A stretch of 9,215 nt of DNA, from the NCBI GenBank assembly GCA_016934695.1, contig JAFGSH010000279.1:1-9215 (forward strand), read 5' to 3'. The notes under the pieces were generated by a model, which saw only the letters and a program-made list of their open reading frames with translations, was not told the DNA's origin and searched no databases. Numbering within the stretch: the stretch's first letter is position 1; the number at the start of each line of letters is the position of its first letter. The DNA is from Deltaproteobacteria bacterium (GTDB lineage Bacteria > Desulfobacterota > Syntrophia > Syntrophales > UBA2210). Of this stretch, positions 1-6,226 are shown in pieces. Position numbers and translations under genes: made by a program.

Positions 1-665
1 AGGCATCCCTGATCAAGGTTACCGTCTTCCTGGGCCAGAAGGACTATGGAGCAGCCAAGGGGCTTCTGTCCGGTCTGATCGCCGAGAATCCCGAGTCGGA
101 TCTTCCCCTGACGATGATGGCAACGGTCTCCACGGCCGAACAGGATTACGATACCGCCCTGGAGATGTACCGGAGAATCATACAGCTGAATCCGCAGAAT
201 TTCCCGGCCTATATGCGGATGGCGTACCTGTACCGGAACAGAGGCGACATCGACAAGGCAATCGACGTCTATGAAACCCTCCTCAGCGTCAACGAATCGT
301 ACGGTCCGGCGGCAAATGACCTGGCCTACCTGTATGCCGACAGAAATGAGAATCTGGATCACGCCCTGACGCTGGCCCTGAAGGCCAAGAATCTCATGCC
401 TCGGAACGCGGACGTCGCCGACACGCTGGGCTGGGTCTATCTCAAAAAGGGGGCCCTCATCCTGGCAAAGAACCAGTTCATCGAGGCCATCGGCCTGGCT
501 CCCGGGCACCCTGTATTTCATTACCATCTTGGATTGACCTACTACCAGGAGCGTGATTTCTCAAAGGCCGAGGGGACCTTCCGGGAAGCCATCAAGCTGG
601 GCCTGGGGAAGGAGGAATCGGCCCGGGCGAAGAGGATGATCGAAGAGATGGAAACGAAGGGGTAG
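1..665 (+). CDS. TPR-repeat protein, C-terminal part (5' end outside window)
   Basis: The frame is open from base 3 to the TAG at 663-665, giving 220 visible residues, and no convincing start lies inside the window, so the gene begins upstream. The Met-Met at 114-119 sits inside a helical repeat and has no Shine-Dalgarno sequence. The visible protein is built of about five 34-residue tetratricopeptide repeats, with typical signatures such as A-Y-L-Y-x-x-x-G-D-x-x-x-A and D-T-L-G-W-V-Y-L-K-K-G, followed by a short charged tail. TPR arrays act as protein-interaction scaffolds. The NDLAYLY and DTLGW blocks resemble the C-terminal ends of long TPR proteins, including the PEP-CTERM-associated TPR lipoprotein PrsT. 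That link is suggested only by the PEP-CTERM gene and sigma-54 regulator next door. Without the N terminus I cannot tell whether it is a lipoprotein. It reads toward the response regulator, 88 bp downstream. Confidence 0.85.
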   Translation, partial: ASLIKVTVFLGQKDYGAAKGLLSGLIAENPESDLPLTMMATVSTAEQDYDTALEMYRRIIQLNPQNFPAYMRMAYLYRNRGDIDKAIDVYETLLSVNESYGPAANDLAYLYADRNENLDHALTLALKAKNLMPRNADVADTLGWVYLKKGALILAKNQFIEAIGLAPGHPVFHYHLGLTYYQERDFSKAEGTFREAIKLGLGKEESARAKRMIEEMETKG

Positions 666-753
666 GAAGACGCCCGCCGGGGAACGCAGGGAAAGACCGC
701 TGTGCCTCTCAGGTGACCGGGAGGGCCCCTTTCGGAGCAGGATATATAAACAC

Positions 754-2118
754 ATGTACAGACTCTTTATCGCGGAAACAGAGGAGGAGTGGAGACGGTT
801 TTTTCTGGACGCCTTCGGCTCCTCTTACGAGATATACCTCTGGCCGGACGGCACAGATATCTTCAACGAACTGAAATTACATCCCTCCGATGCCATTATC
901 CTCGATCTGCAGATACAGCGGACCGATCCCTTCGATCTGCTCCGGTGGATCAAGGCGAACCGCTCCCACACCCCTGTGGTTGTCACAAGCCCGACCGAAA
1001 AGGCCTCGCTCGTGGTCCGGGCGATCAAGGACGGGGCCTTCGATTTTATCGCCAAACCCTTTTCGGCGGTCAAGATCAGGCACGTCGTGCAGCAGGCGCT
1101 CGAACAATCGGACCTCAGGAATGAGATCGACTACCTGCGGCACGAACAGGATATTATCTACGATTTCGACAGGATCATCGCATTCAGCCCGATCATGAAA
1201 GAGGTCATCGCCACTCTCAAGAAGTTCGCGCAGACGGATGCGACCATCCTGATGACGGGCGAGACGGGGACGGGGAAGAGTTTCCTGGCGGGGACGATCC
1301 ATTTCAACAGCCACCGGCGGAGCAGGCCCTTCGTCACCATCAACTGCGCGAACATACCGGAGACCCTCCTCGAGAGCGAGCTGTTCGGTCACGAGAAGGG
1401 GGCATTCACCGGTGCGGACAAGCTCAGGATCGGGAGGTTCGAGCAGGCGCGGGGGGGGACCCTCTTCCTCGACGAGATCGGGGAGATCAGCCTGTCTCTC
1501 CAGGCCAAGCTGCTCCGGGTGCTGGACGGCAGGGCATTCGAGAGAGTGGGGGGAAATCAGACGATCCGGTCCGACGTTCGGGTGATCGTCGCCACGAACA
1601 GGAACCTGGAAGAGCAGGTGGCCGAGGGGAGGTTCAGGGAAGACCTCTACTACCGGATCAATATCCTGTCGGTAAAGCTCCCTCCCCTTCGGGAACGAAA
1701 GGAGTGCATCGCCCCCCTGGCATCGTTTCTCCTTGAAAAGACATCCGCCGCATTGAAGAAGAAGATCACCGCCTTTTCCCCGGGGAGCATCGAGTGGCTC
1801 AAGGCATACGACTGGCCGGGGAACATCCGGCAGCTTGCCAACACCATCGAACGGGCCGCGATCCTGGAAGAGGGTTCGGTCATCCGCAAAGAAAACGTCT
1901 TCATCCCGGAGATGGGAAGGCCGTCACGGCTCCCGCCGGCCGGCGGCTCTCCGAAACCGCTGGAGACAGGTGAAATGAAACTGATACTGGATGCCCTGCA
2001 GAGGAGTCTGTGGATTCAAAAAGACGCGGCGCACCTTCTCGGGATCAGCCCCCGGGCCCTGAATTACAAAATCAAAAAATTGGGGATCACCCACCCCGGC
2101 TGGCTGAAAAACAGGTAA
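754..2118 (+). CDS. Sigma-54-dependent response regulator, NtrC family
   Basis: This 454-residue protein has the full NtrC layout. The receiver domain spans about residues 3-115, with phospho-acceptor D51 in ILDL, T78/S79 and K101-P102. The AAA+ sigma-54 interaction domain spans about 140-375. It carries Walker A GETGTGKS (169-176), the sigma-54 loop GAFTGA (216-221), Walker B TLFLDE (236-241), arginine residues in REDLYYR (295-301) and WPGNIRQ (354-360). A Fis-type helix-turn-helix lies at about 410-446. Such proteins bind enhancer DNA and use ATP to open sigma-54 promoters. The receiver acidic pocket is odd: the usual Asp pair aligns with E8-T9. No histidine kinase is visible, so the partner is unknown. 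PEP-CTERM loci often carry a similar regulator (PrsR), but this receiver does not look like classical PrsR, so I give no symbol. The ATG is weakly supported: a GGAG lies 16 nt upstream. Its 3' end faces the PEP-CTERM gene. Confidence 0.95.
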   Translation: MYRLFIAETEEEWRRFFLDAFGSSYEIYLWPDGTDIFNELKLHPSDAIILDLQIQRTDPFDLLRWIKANRSHTPVVVTSPTEKASLVVRAIKDGAFDFIAKPFSAVKIRHVVQQALEQSDLRNEIDYLRHEQDIIYDFDRIIAFSPIMKEVIATLKKFAQTDATILMTGETGTGKSFLAGTIHFNSHRRSRPFVTINCANIPETLLESELFGHEKGAFTGADKLRIGRFEQARGGTLFLDEIGEISLSLQAKLLRVLDGRAFERVGGNQTIRSDVRVIVATNRNLEEQVAEGRFREDLYYRINILSVKLPPLRERKECIAPLASFLLEKTSAALKKKITAFSPGSIEWLKAYDWPGNIRQLANTIERAAILEEGSVIRKENVFIPEMGRPSRLPPAGGSPKPLETGEMKLILDALQRSLWIQKDAAHLLGISPRALNYKIKKLGITHPGWLKNR

Positions 2119-2140
2119 TCCTTCTTTGTGTGGGGCGTAC

Positions 2141-2785
2141 TTACCTTCGGAGCCGCTTTCCGCCTATCCCCGCCAGACCGATCAGGCCGAAACCCAAGAG
2201 GAGCATGGTGGAGGGCTCCGGTACGGGAGCACCCGAATGGGTATCGGGTACCAGCGCCCATCCTCCGGCGTTGCCGTTACCGATCGAAGCGAATGTGTCG
2301 CTTCCGAACTGCGTGTTGTACGCGAAGACCGGCGTCTTGACGCCGTCTATCTTCTCGACACCGTCCTTCGCATAGAAATCCCCCCACATGGGGGCCCTGT
2401 CCGTGATGATGGTTACGGATGCGGACGTGGTCTCCACGTCAAGCTCCCACTTCAGTCCGAAGATCGAGTCGGGGATACCGGGATTGCCGGGGCTGTCATA
2501 GGTACCAAGCTCGTAGCCCCCGGTCGTCCCCTCATAGATATTGCTCTCGCCGAAGGTGCTCGACACCTCGAAGATCAGATGGCTGATCCCCTTGTGCGGT
2601 ACGGTAAAGATGTAATCGTAGGTCCAGAGGGCATTATCGACACTCACACTCCAATCGAGGGTCGCACCGCTCCAGCTCCCCGTCCCGTAAAGGTCGGCGG
2701 GGCCTTCAAGACTTCCCGTGTAGGTCGCCCAGCCGTTCGTGACGACAAGCAGCGATATGATGATTCCCAGAAATACTTTTTTCAT
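2141..2785 (-). CDS. PEP-CTERM sorting domain-containing exported protein
   Basis: This 214-residue protein has a signal peptide at 1-20 (MKK, hydrophobic core, likely cleavage after NGWA). The body of about 165 residues is rich in Ser, Thr, Gly and aromatics and has no cysteine. It ends in a classic PEP-CTERM tail: VPEPST at 188-193, a hydrophobic helix to about 208, then GGKRLRR. Proteins with this tail are exported by Sec and processed by an exosortase. They are usually tied to exopolysaccharide, biofilm or floc matrix. The body motif around WGDFYAKDG (134-142) looks like a conserved feature of a PEP-CTERM protein family, but I cannot name the fold. The start has GAGG at 2789-2792 with a short 3-nt spacer. 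A strong sigma-54 promoter match lies about 110 bp upstream, so expression is probably controlled by an activator such as the neighbouring NtrC-type protein. No exosortase gene is in the window. Confidence 0.93.
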   Translation of the reverse strand: MKKVFLGIIISLLVVTNGWATYTGSLEGPADLYGTGSWSGATLDWSVSVDNALWTYDYIFTVPHKGISHLIFEVSSTFGESNIYEGTTGGYELGTYDSPGNPGIPDSIFGLKWELDVETTSASVTIITDRAPMWGDFYAKDGVEKIDGVKTPVFAYNTQFGSDTFASIGNGNAGGWALVPDTHSGAPVPEPSTMLLLGFGLIGLAGIGGKRLRR

Positions 2786-2801
2786 GTTCCTCGTAACCCG
2801 T

Positions 2802-2818
2802 GCGGGGGCACGCCCCGC
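2802..2818 (-). repeat. Leader hairpin 2, GCGGGG-gcacg-CCCCGC
   Basis: This is a perfect 6-bp all-GC stem with a 5-nt loop. It ends about 10 nt upstream of the GAGG that precedes the PEP-CTERM ATG, and only two bases separate it from the neighbouring hairpin. The position suits an mRNA-stabilising or translation-modulating element. It lacks a U-tract, so termination is unlikely. Confidence 0.5.
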
Positions 2819-2820
2819 TT

Positions 2821-2836
2821 GACCGGCGATCCGGTC
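2821..2836 (-). repeat. Leader hairpin 1, GACCGG-cgat-CCGGTC
   Basis: This is a perfect 6-bp inverted repeat with a 4-nt loop. It lies inside the predicted leader of the PEP-CTERM transcript, about 50 nt before the start codon. There is no T-run after it, so it is not a plain intrinsic terminator. Confidence 0.5.
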
Positions 2837-2893
2837 TCAGCCGTTTTGTCTCCCCTGCGATGAGTCCGGTCGCTTGTATCCGCCCGAAGAAAG

Positions 2894-2909
2894 GGCAAGA
2901 AGCAGGCCA
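2894..2909 (-). promoter_or_regulatory. Candidate sigma-54 (-24/-12) promoter of the PEP-CTERM gene
   Basis: Read on the minus strand, the sequence is TGGCCTGCTTCTTGCC, against the consensus TGGCACGN4TTGCW. The invariant GG (2908-2907) and GC (2896-2895) have exactly the required 10-bp spacing, and TTGC is complete. Predicted transcription starts near 2883, leaving a leader of about 98 nt before the ATG at 2785. The promoter points into the PEP-CTERM gene, and a sigma-54 activator is encoded next to that gene. This is a match by eye, not a scored search. Confidence 0.7.
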
Positions 2910-2990
2910 CGGGGTATGAGGAGGCGACGCCCGCGGGAAACGGGGGGCATGCGCACTGCGGGGTTATGAAAACACCAAGTAATATAGAGT

Positions 2991-2999
2991 TGTTATAGT
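2991..2999 (+). promoter_or_regulatory. Candidate extended -10 promoter element
   Basis: TGTTATAGT contains TGn followed by TATAGT, a 5/6 match to TATAAT, in the most AT-rich patch of the intergenic region. No good -35 lies 16-18 bp upstream, so it would depend on the extended -10. Transcription would start near 3006, giving the HyuA-like gene a leader of about 228 nt that runs through the ATTAC/GTAAT cluster. Confidence 0.3.
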
Positions 3000-3071
3000 A
3001 TCTACAAGCGAAGGGGAGGCCTTACTGGAATCCCTGGAAAGGAGGGGAACGCACCGCAAGAGAAGGGAGAA

Positions 3072-3111
3072 ATTACGCGAAATCATGTAATCTGAATTAC
3101 CATTACGTAAT
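3072..3111. promoter_or_regulatory. Cluster of ATTAC/GTAAT half-sites (candidate operator or enhancer)
   Basis: Five exact copies of one pentamer lie within 40 bp: ATTAC at 3072, 3096 and 3102, and GTAAT at 3087 and 3107. The last two form the perfect palindrome ATTACGTAAT (3102-3111), and 3087-3100 is GTAAT-ctga-ATTAC. The cluster is AT-rich in a GC-rich setting. It lies about 190-230 bp upstream of the predicted sigma-54 start, a usual distance for NtrC-type enhancers, and about 125 bp before the HyuA-like start codon, so it could serve either gene. Confidence 0.5.
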
Positions 3112-3233
3112 CAAGGGGCGGCCATTTCACCGGCAGGACATCCCGCGAGCCGATCGCTAAAAAATGATAAATTGACGGGGTGCGGGTCCGTGTGGTAGGC
3201 AACTCTGGAACGATGAGACGACGAGGAGAAGGT

Positions 3234-4919
3234 ATGATCGTAGGGATCGATGTTGGAGGAACACACACCGACGCGGTGCTGCTTGACACCCTCCGCATCA
3301 AGAAGACTGCGAAGGTCGTCACGAATCAGGACAATCTGATCGAATCGCTCGCAGCCGTCACCGAAGAGATCCTCAACGGCGAGGACCCGGCCACGGTGGA
3401 GAGGATCGTCCTCAGCACCACCATATCGACCAACGCCATCATTCAGGGAAAGACCTCCCGGGTGGGGATGATCCTGGCCGGCGGCCCCGGCCTTTCCCCC
3501 GAGATGCTCAGGATCGGCGAAGACACCCACTTCATATCCGGGTATGTCAATCACCGGGGGATCGAAATCACCGGAACGGACCGGGGTGAGATTACCAGGA
3601 TCGCCGATATATTCGAAAGGGAGGAGATCGGACACGTGGGGATCGTCGGGAAGTTCTCCACGCGCAACCCCTCCCTGGAGACGGAGATAGGAGGCATCCT
3701 GAGCGACAGATTCAGACACCTCTCTTTCGGTCACCTCATGTCCGGAAACCTCAATTTCCCCAGGCGCACAGCAACGACCTATCTCAACGCCGCGATATGG
3801 GACACGTACGGAGCTTTCGTCGCCAGCGTGACGGATTTTGTGGACCGCATGCGGATAACCGCTCCCGTCTATATCCTGAAGGCGGATGGAGGGACCTCCA
3901 AGATCAGCCAATCTGTCGGATATCCCGTCGGGTCGATCCTCTCCGGCCCCGCCGCCAGCATCATGGGGATCCTGAGTCTGTCAGACGGCAACGAGGATGC
4001 CATCGCACTCGATATCGGGGGGACAACCACGGATATAGCGATCTTTGCCGACGGCGTCCCCCTCCTCGAACCCCTGGGGGTGACCATCGGAGGACGCAAG
4101 ACGCTCATCAGGGGCCTCCTCACCCGGTCCATCGGGGTAGGGGGAGACAGCAGGGTCGGATACGGGGAGGGACGGATCACCATCGGTCCAGAGCGGGACG
4201 GACCGGCGGCGGCCTTCGGGGGACCGTCCCCCACGCCGACGGATGCCATGATCGTTCTCGGCCTCACGGATATCGGCGACCGCGAAAAGGCAACCGAGGC
4301 CATGCAGGAGATAGCCGATCGGGCGAACCGGCCGCTCGAGGAGACGGCGCAGGATATCTTCGAACTTGCCTGCCGGGAGATACTCTCGGCAGCGGAAGAG
4401 CTGGTCGAGGAGATCAGCAGAAAGCCGGTCTACACCGTCCACGAGATTCTCGAAGGGAAACAGATCGCCCCAAGGGTGATGTACGTCGTCGGCGGACCGG
4501 CCGGACCGATGGCGCCGTATCTGGAAAGGATGCAGGGAATTCCGGCCCGCGTCCCGGGGCACGCCGAGGTGGCCAACGCAATCGGCGCCGCTCTGGCCCG
4601 GACGACGACCGAGGTGACCCTCCTGGCCGACACGGAGAAGGGAGAGGTAATCATCGCCGAAGAAGGCATACAGGCCCCGATCCCGCGGGGGTTCACCCGC
4701 CAGGACGCGATCGGCCTGTGCGAGGAGACCCTGCGGGCGAGGGCGCTCAGGATGGGGGCCAAGGAAGACGACATCGAGATGGAGATCATTGAGGACCAGA
4801 CCTTCAACATGGTCAGGGGCATGGGGTACACGACCGGCAGAAACATCCGGATCAAGGCCCAGGTGAAACCGGGACTCATCGCGGGTTTCGGACAGGGAGT
4901 GTCCGATGCCAGACACTAA
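3234..4919 (+). CDS. Hydantoinase/oxoprolinase-family (HyuA-like) ATPase
   Basis: This 561-residue protein is an ASKHA-fold member of the hydantoinase A/oxoprolinase family. The phosphate-1 motif is GIDVGGTHTDAVLL (4-17). The family block ISTNAIIQGK lies at 64-73, the phosphate-2 motif LDIGGTTTDIAIF at 259-271, and the adenosine-side motif VVGGPAG at 418-424. A GHAEVANAIGAALA helix (442-455) follows. The ATG at 3234 is preferred because it opens directly on the nucleotide-binding strand and has GAGGAG 5 nt upstream; the in-frame GTG at 3180 would add 18 unrelated residues. Relatives drive ATP-dependent opening of cyclic amides or carboxylation of ketones, normally with a HyuB-type partner. 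There is none here, and the protein is shorter than typical HyuA (about 680-700 aa), so the substrate is unknown. Its 3' end overlaps the deacetylase-like gene by 14 bp, pointing to a shared pathway. Confidence 0.9.
   Translation: MIVGIDVGGTHTDAVLLDTLRIKKTAKVVTNQDNLIESLAAVTEEILNGEDPATVERIVLSTTISTNAIIQGKTSRVGMILAGGPGLSPEMLRIGEDTHFISGYVNHRGIEITGTDRGEITRIADIFEREEIGHVGIVGKFSTRNPSLETEIGGILSDRFRHLSFGHLMSGNLNFPRRTATTYLNAAIWDTYGAFVASVTDFVDRMRITAPVYILKADGGTSKISQSVGYPVGSILSGPAASIMGILSLSDGNEDAIALDIGGTTTDIAIFADGVPLLEPLGVTIGGRKTLIRGLLTRSIGVGGDSRVGYGEGRITIGPERDGPAAAFGGPSPTPTDAMIVLGLTDIGDREKATEAMQEIADRANRPLEETAQDIFELACREILSAAEELVEEISRKPVYTVHEILEGKQIAPRVMYVVGGPAGPMAPYLERMQGIPARVPGHAEVANAIGAALARTTTEVTLLADTEKGEVIIAEEGIQAPIPRGFTRQDAIGLCEETLRARALRMGAKEDDIEMEIIEDQTFNMVRGMGYTTGRNIRIKAQVKPGLIAGFGQGVSDARH
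4898..4917 (+). repeat. Hairpin with the deacetylase start codon in its loop
   Basis: AGTGTC (4898-4903) and GACACT (4912-4917) are perfect 6-bp arms around an 8-nt loop, CGATGCCA, which holds the ATG at 4906-4908. The left arm overlaps the last bases of the Shine-Dalgarno AGGGAG. Ribosomes finishing the upstream gene would melt this structure. Confidence 0.45.
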
Positions 4920-6216
4920 GAAAAAGACCGGGCTGATATTCTTCCCCGCCTTCGACTGGGCCATATCGCCGACCCATCCGGAACGGGAGGAACGGCTCCT
5001 CTACACGCAGGACCAGGTCTTCGAGGAGGGGCTCCTCGACCTAGACAACATCGTAGAATTCAAGCCGGGGCTTGCCACCGTCGAAGATATCAACCGCATC
5101 CACATCTGCGTTCCCGACGCCTCCAGTGTCACCACGCAGTCCCACCTGATCTCGGCAGGGGGGGCCATAACGGCAGCCGAGAAGGTGATGAGAAAAGAGG
5201 TCGACAACGCCTTCGCCCTCGTCCGCCCCCCCGGACACCACGCCATGCGGATCGTCCACGGCGCCAGAGGATTCTGCAACATAAACATCGAGGCGATCAT
5301 GATCGAATATATCCGTCGCCGGTACGGCCACCGGAGGATCGCCATCGTCGACACCGACTGCCACCACGGCGACGGGTCCCAGGATATCTTCTGGCACGAC
5401 CCCGACACCCTCTTCATATCAATCCACCAGGACGGGAGGACGCTCTACCCCGGCTCCGGCTTCTCCGACGAATTCGGGGGGCCGAACGCCCTCGGCACCA
5501 CGATCAACGTGCCTCTGCCCCCCCACACCTCGGACGAGGGGTTTCTCTTCGTCCTGGACAACCTGATCCTCCCCATACTGGACGAGTTCAAACCGGACCT
5601 GGTCGTCAATTCGGCGGGGCAGGACAACCATTACAGCGATCCGATCACCAACATGTCCTTCTCCGCTCAGGGATACGCGACCTTGAACGACAGGCTCTCC
5701 CCCGACATCGCCGTCCTCGAAGGGGGCTATTCCATAGAGAGTGCTCTTCCCTATGTCAATGTGGGGATCATCCTCGCCATGGCCGGGATCGACTACAGCC
5801 ACGTCACCGAGCCGGACTACAACCCCGACGCCACGAGGCAGACCCCGCAAACCAGCCGCTACATCGAGCAGCAGGTCTCCGCCGTCTACGACCTGTGGAA
5901 GAACCGCGCCTCACGGAAGGAAGCCCTGGTGAAGGGGAAAGAGTACCTGCACCGCAGCCGGAGCATATTCTACGACACCGACATGATCAGCGAACACCAG
6001 GAGGAGACGGTCCGCATCTGCGACGAATGCGGCGGCCTCGTCACCATTGATTCAGAGGCAAGCACCGGCAACCGGATCTTCGCGGTCATCGTGCCGGGAC
6101 GGGGCTGCAACGCTTGCAGAAAGCGGGGGGAGGAGATCTTCGAGGCAACCGGCAGAGGAGCATACCGGCACATCTACTTCCAGGACAGGGACCGGGATCT
6201 GTTCCTGGTGAAATAG
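4906..6216 (+). CDS. Histone deacetylase-fold zinc amidohydrolase with C-terminal CxxC-CxxC extension
   Basis: This 436-residue protein belongs to the arginase/deacetylase superfamily (HDAC, AcuC, acetylpolyamine amidohydrolase). Family motifs appear in order: SPTHPEREERL (21-31), RPPGHHA with catalytic His pair H111-H112, DTDCHHGDG with zinc ligands D151 and H153, SAGQDNHYSDP with third ligand D240, and LEGGYS with catalytic Y275. All catalytic residues are present, so it should be an active zinc-dependent deacetylase. The substrate could be an acetylated lysine, a polyamine or a small acyl amide. The catalytic fold ends near residue 300. About 130 further residues contain C372-x2-C375 and C401-x2-C404, resembling a zinc ribbon, which ordinary bacterial deacetylases lack. 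The ATG at 4906 has AGGGAG 6 nt upstream and lies inside the end of the HyuA-like gene, suggesting translational coupling. Confidence 0.93.
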   Translation: MPDTKKKTGLIFFPAFDWAISPTHPEREERLLYTQDQVFEEGLLDLDNIVEFKPGLATVEDINRIHICVPDASSVTTQSHLISAGGAITAAEKVMRKEVDNAFALVRPPGHHAMRIVHGARGFCNINIEAIMIEYIRRRYGHRRIAIVDTDCHHGDGSQDIFWHDPDTLFISIHQDGRTLYPGSGFSDEFGGPNALGTTINVPLPPHTSDEGFLFVLDNLILPILDEFKPDLVVNSAGQDNHYSDPITNMSFSAQGYATLNDRLSPDIAVLEGGYSIESALPYVNVGIILAMAGIDYSHVTEPDYNPDATRQTPQTSRYIEQQVSAVYDLWKNRASRKEALVKGKEYLHRSRSIFYDTDMISEHQEETVRICDECGGLVTIDSEASTGNRIFAVIVPGRGCNACRKRGEEIFEATGRGAYRHIYFQDRDRDLFLVK

Positions 6217-6226
6217 GGAAAGTCTA

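Larger units (their letters stand above)
2786..3233. other. Divergent intergenic regulatory region
   Basis: 448 bp without a credible gene separate the PEP-CTERM gene (minus) from the HyuA-like gene (plus). Short ATG-started frames, such as those at 2860 and 2917, give only 17-19 low-complexity codons and are not supported. From left to right the region holds two GC-rich hairpins in the predicted PEP-CTERM leader, a -24/-12 promoter on the minus strand, an AT-rich patch with an extended -10 on the plus strand, and a cluster of ATTAC/GTAAT half-sites. I saw no tRNA or recognisable riboswitch. Confidence 0.7.

Noticed and set aside
742..753. TATATAAA just before the regulator start as a -10 box
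   Set aside because: It lies within a few bases of the ATG and has no -35 match upstream in a GC-rich stretch, so chance AT content is more likely.
2213..2231. Inverted repeat GGCTCC...GGAGC as a terminator for the regulator gene
   Set aside because: It lies within the codons for the PVPEP sorting motif on the other strand and has no following T-run.
2126..2863. A 245-codon open frame on the plus strand opposite the PEP-CTERM gene
   Set aside because: Its translation has no recognisable domain and low-complexity Arg/Gly/Pro composition. The minus strand carries a signal peptide and a VPEPST tail, so this is a shadow of high-GC coding DNA.
2786..2882. A c-di-GMP (GEMM) riboswitch in the PEP-CTERM leader
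   Set aside because: A GGGTTAC near the start and a GGGAGACAAAACGGC segment recall parts of the GEMM core, but the GCAAACC block and the tetraloop/receptor arrangement are missing.
3180..3233. An upstream GTG start for the HyuA-like gene
   Set aside because: It adds 18 residues unlike the family and has no good Shine-Dalgarno. The ATG at 3234 has GAGGAG at ideal spacing and begins right at the conserved GIDVGGT strand.
3981..4964. A 327-codon open frame on the minus strand opposite the HyuA-like gene
   Set aside because: It has no domain and typical shadow composition. The plus frame has all ATPase motifs.
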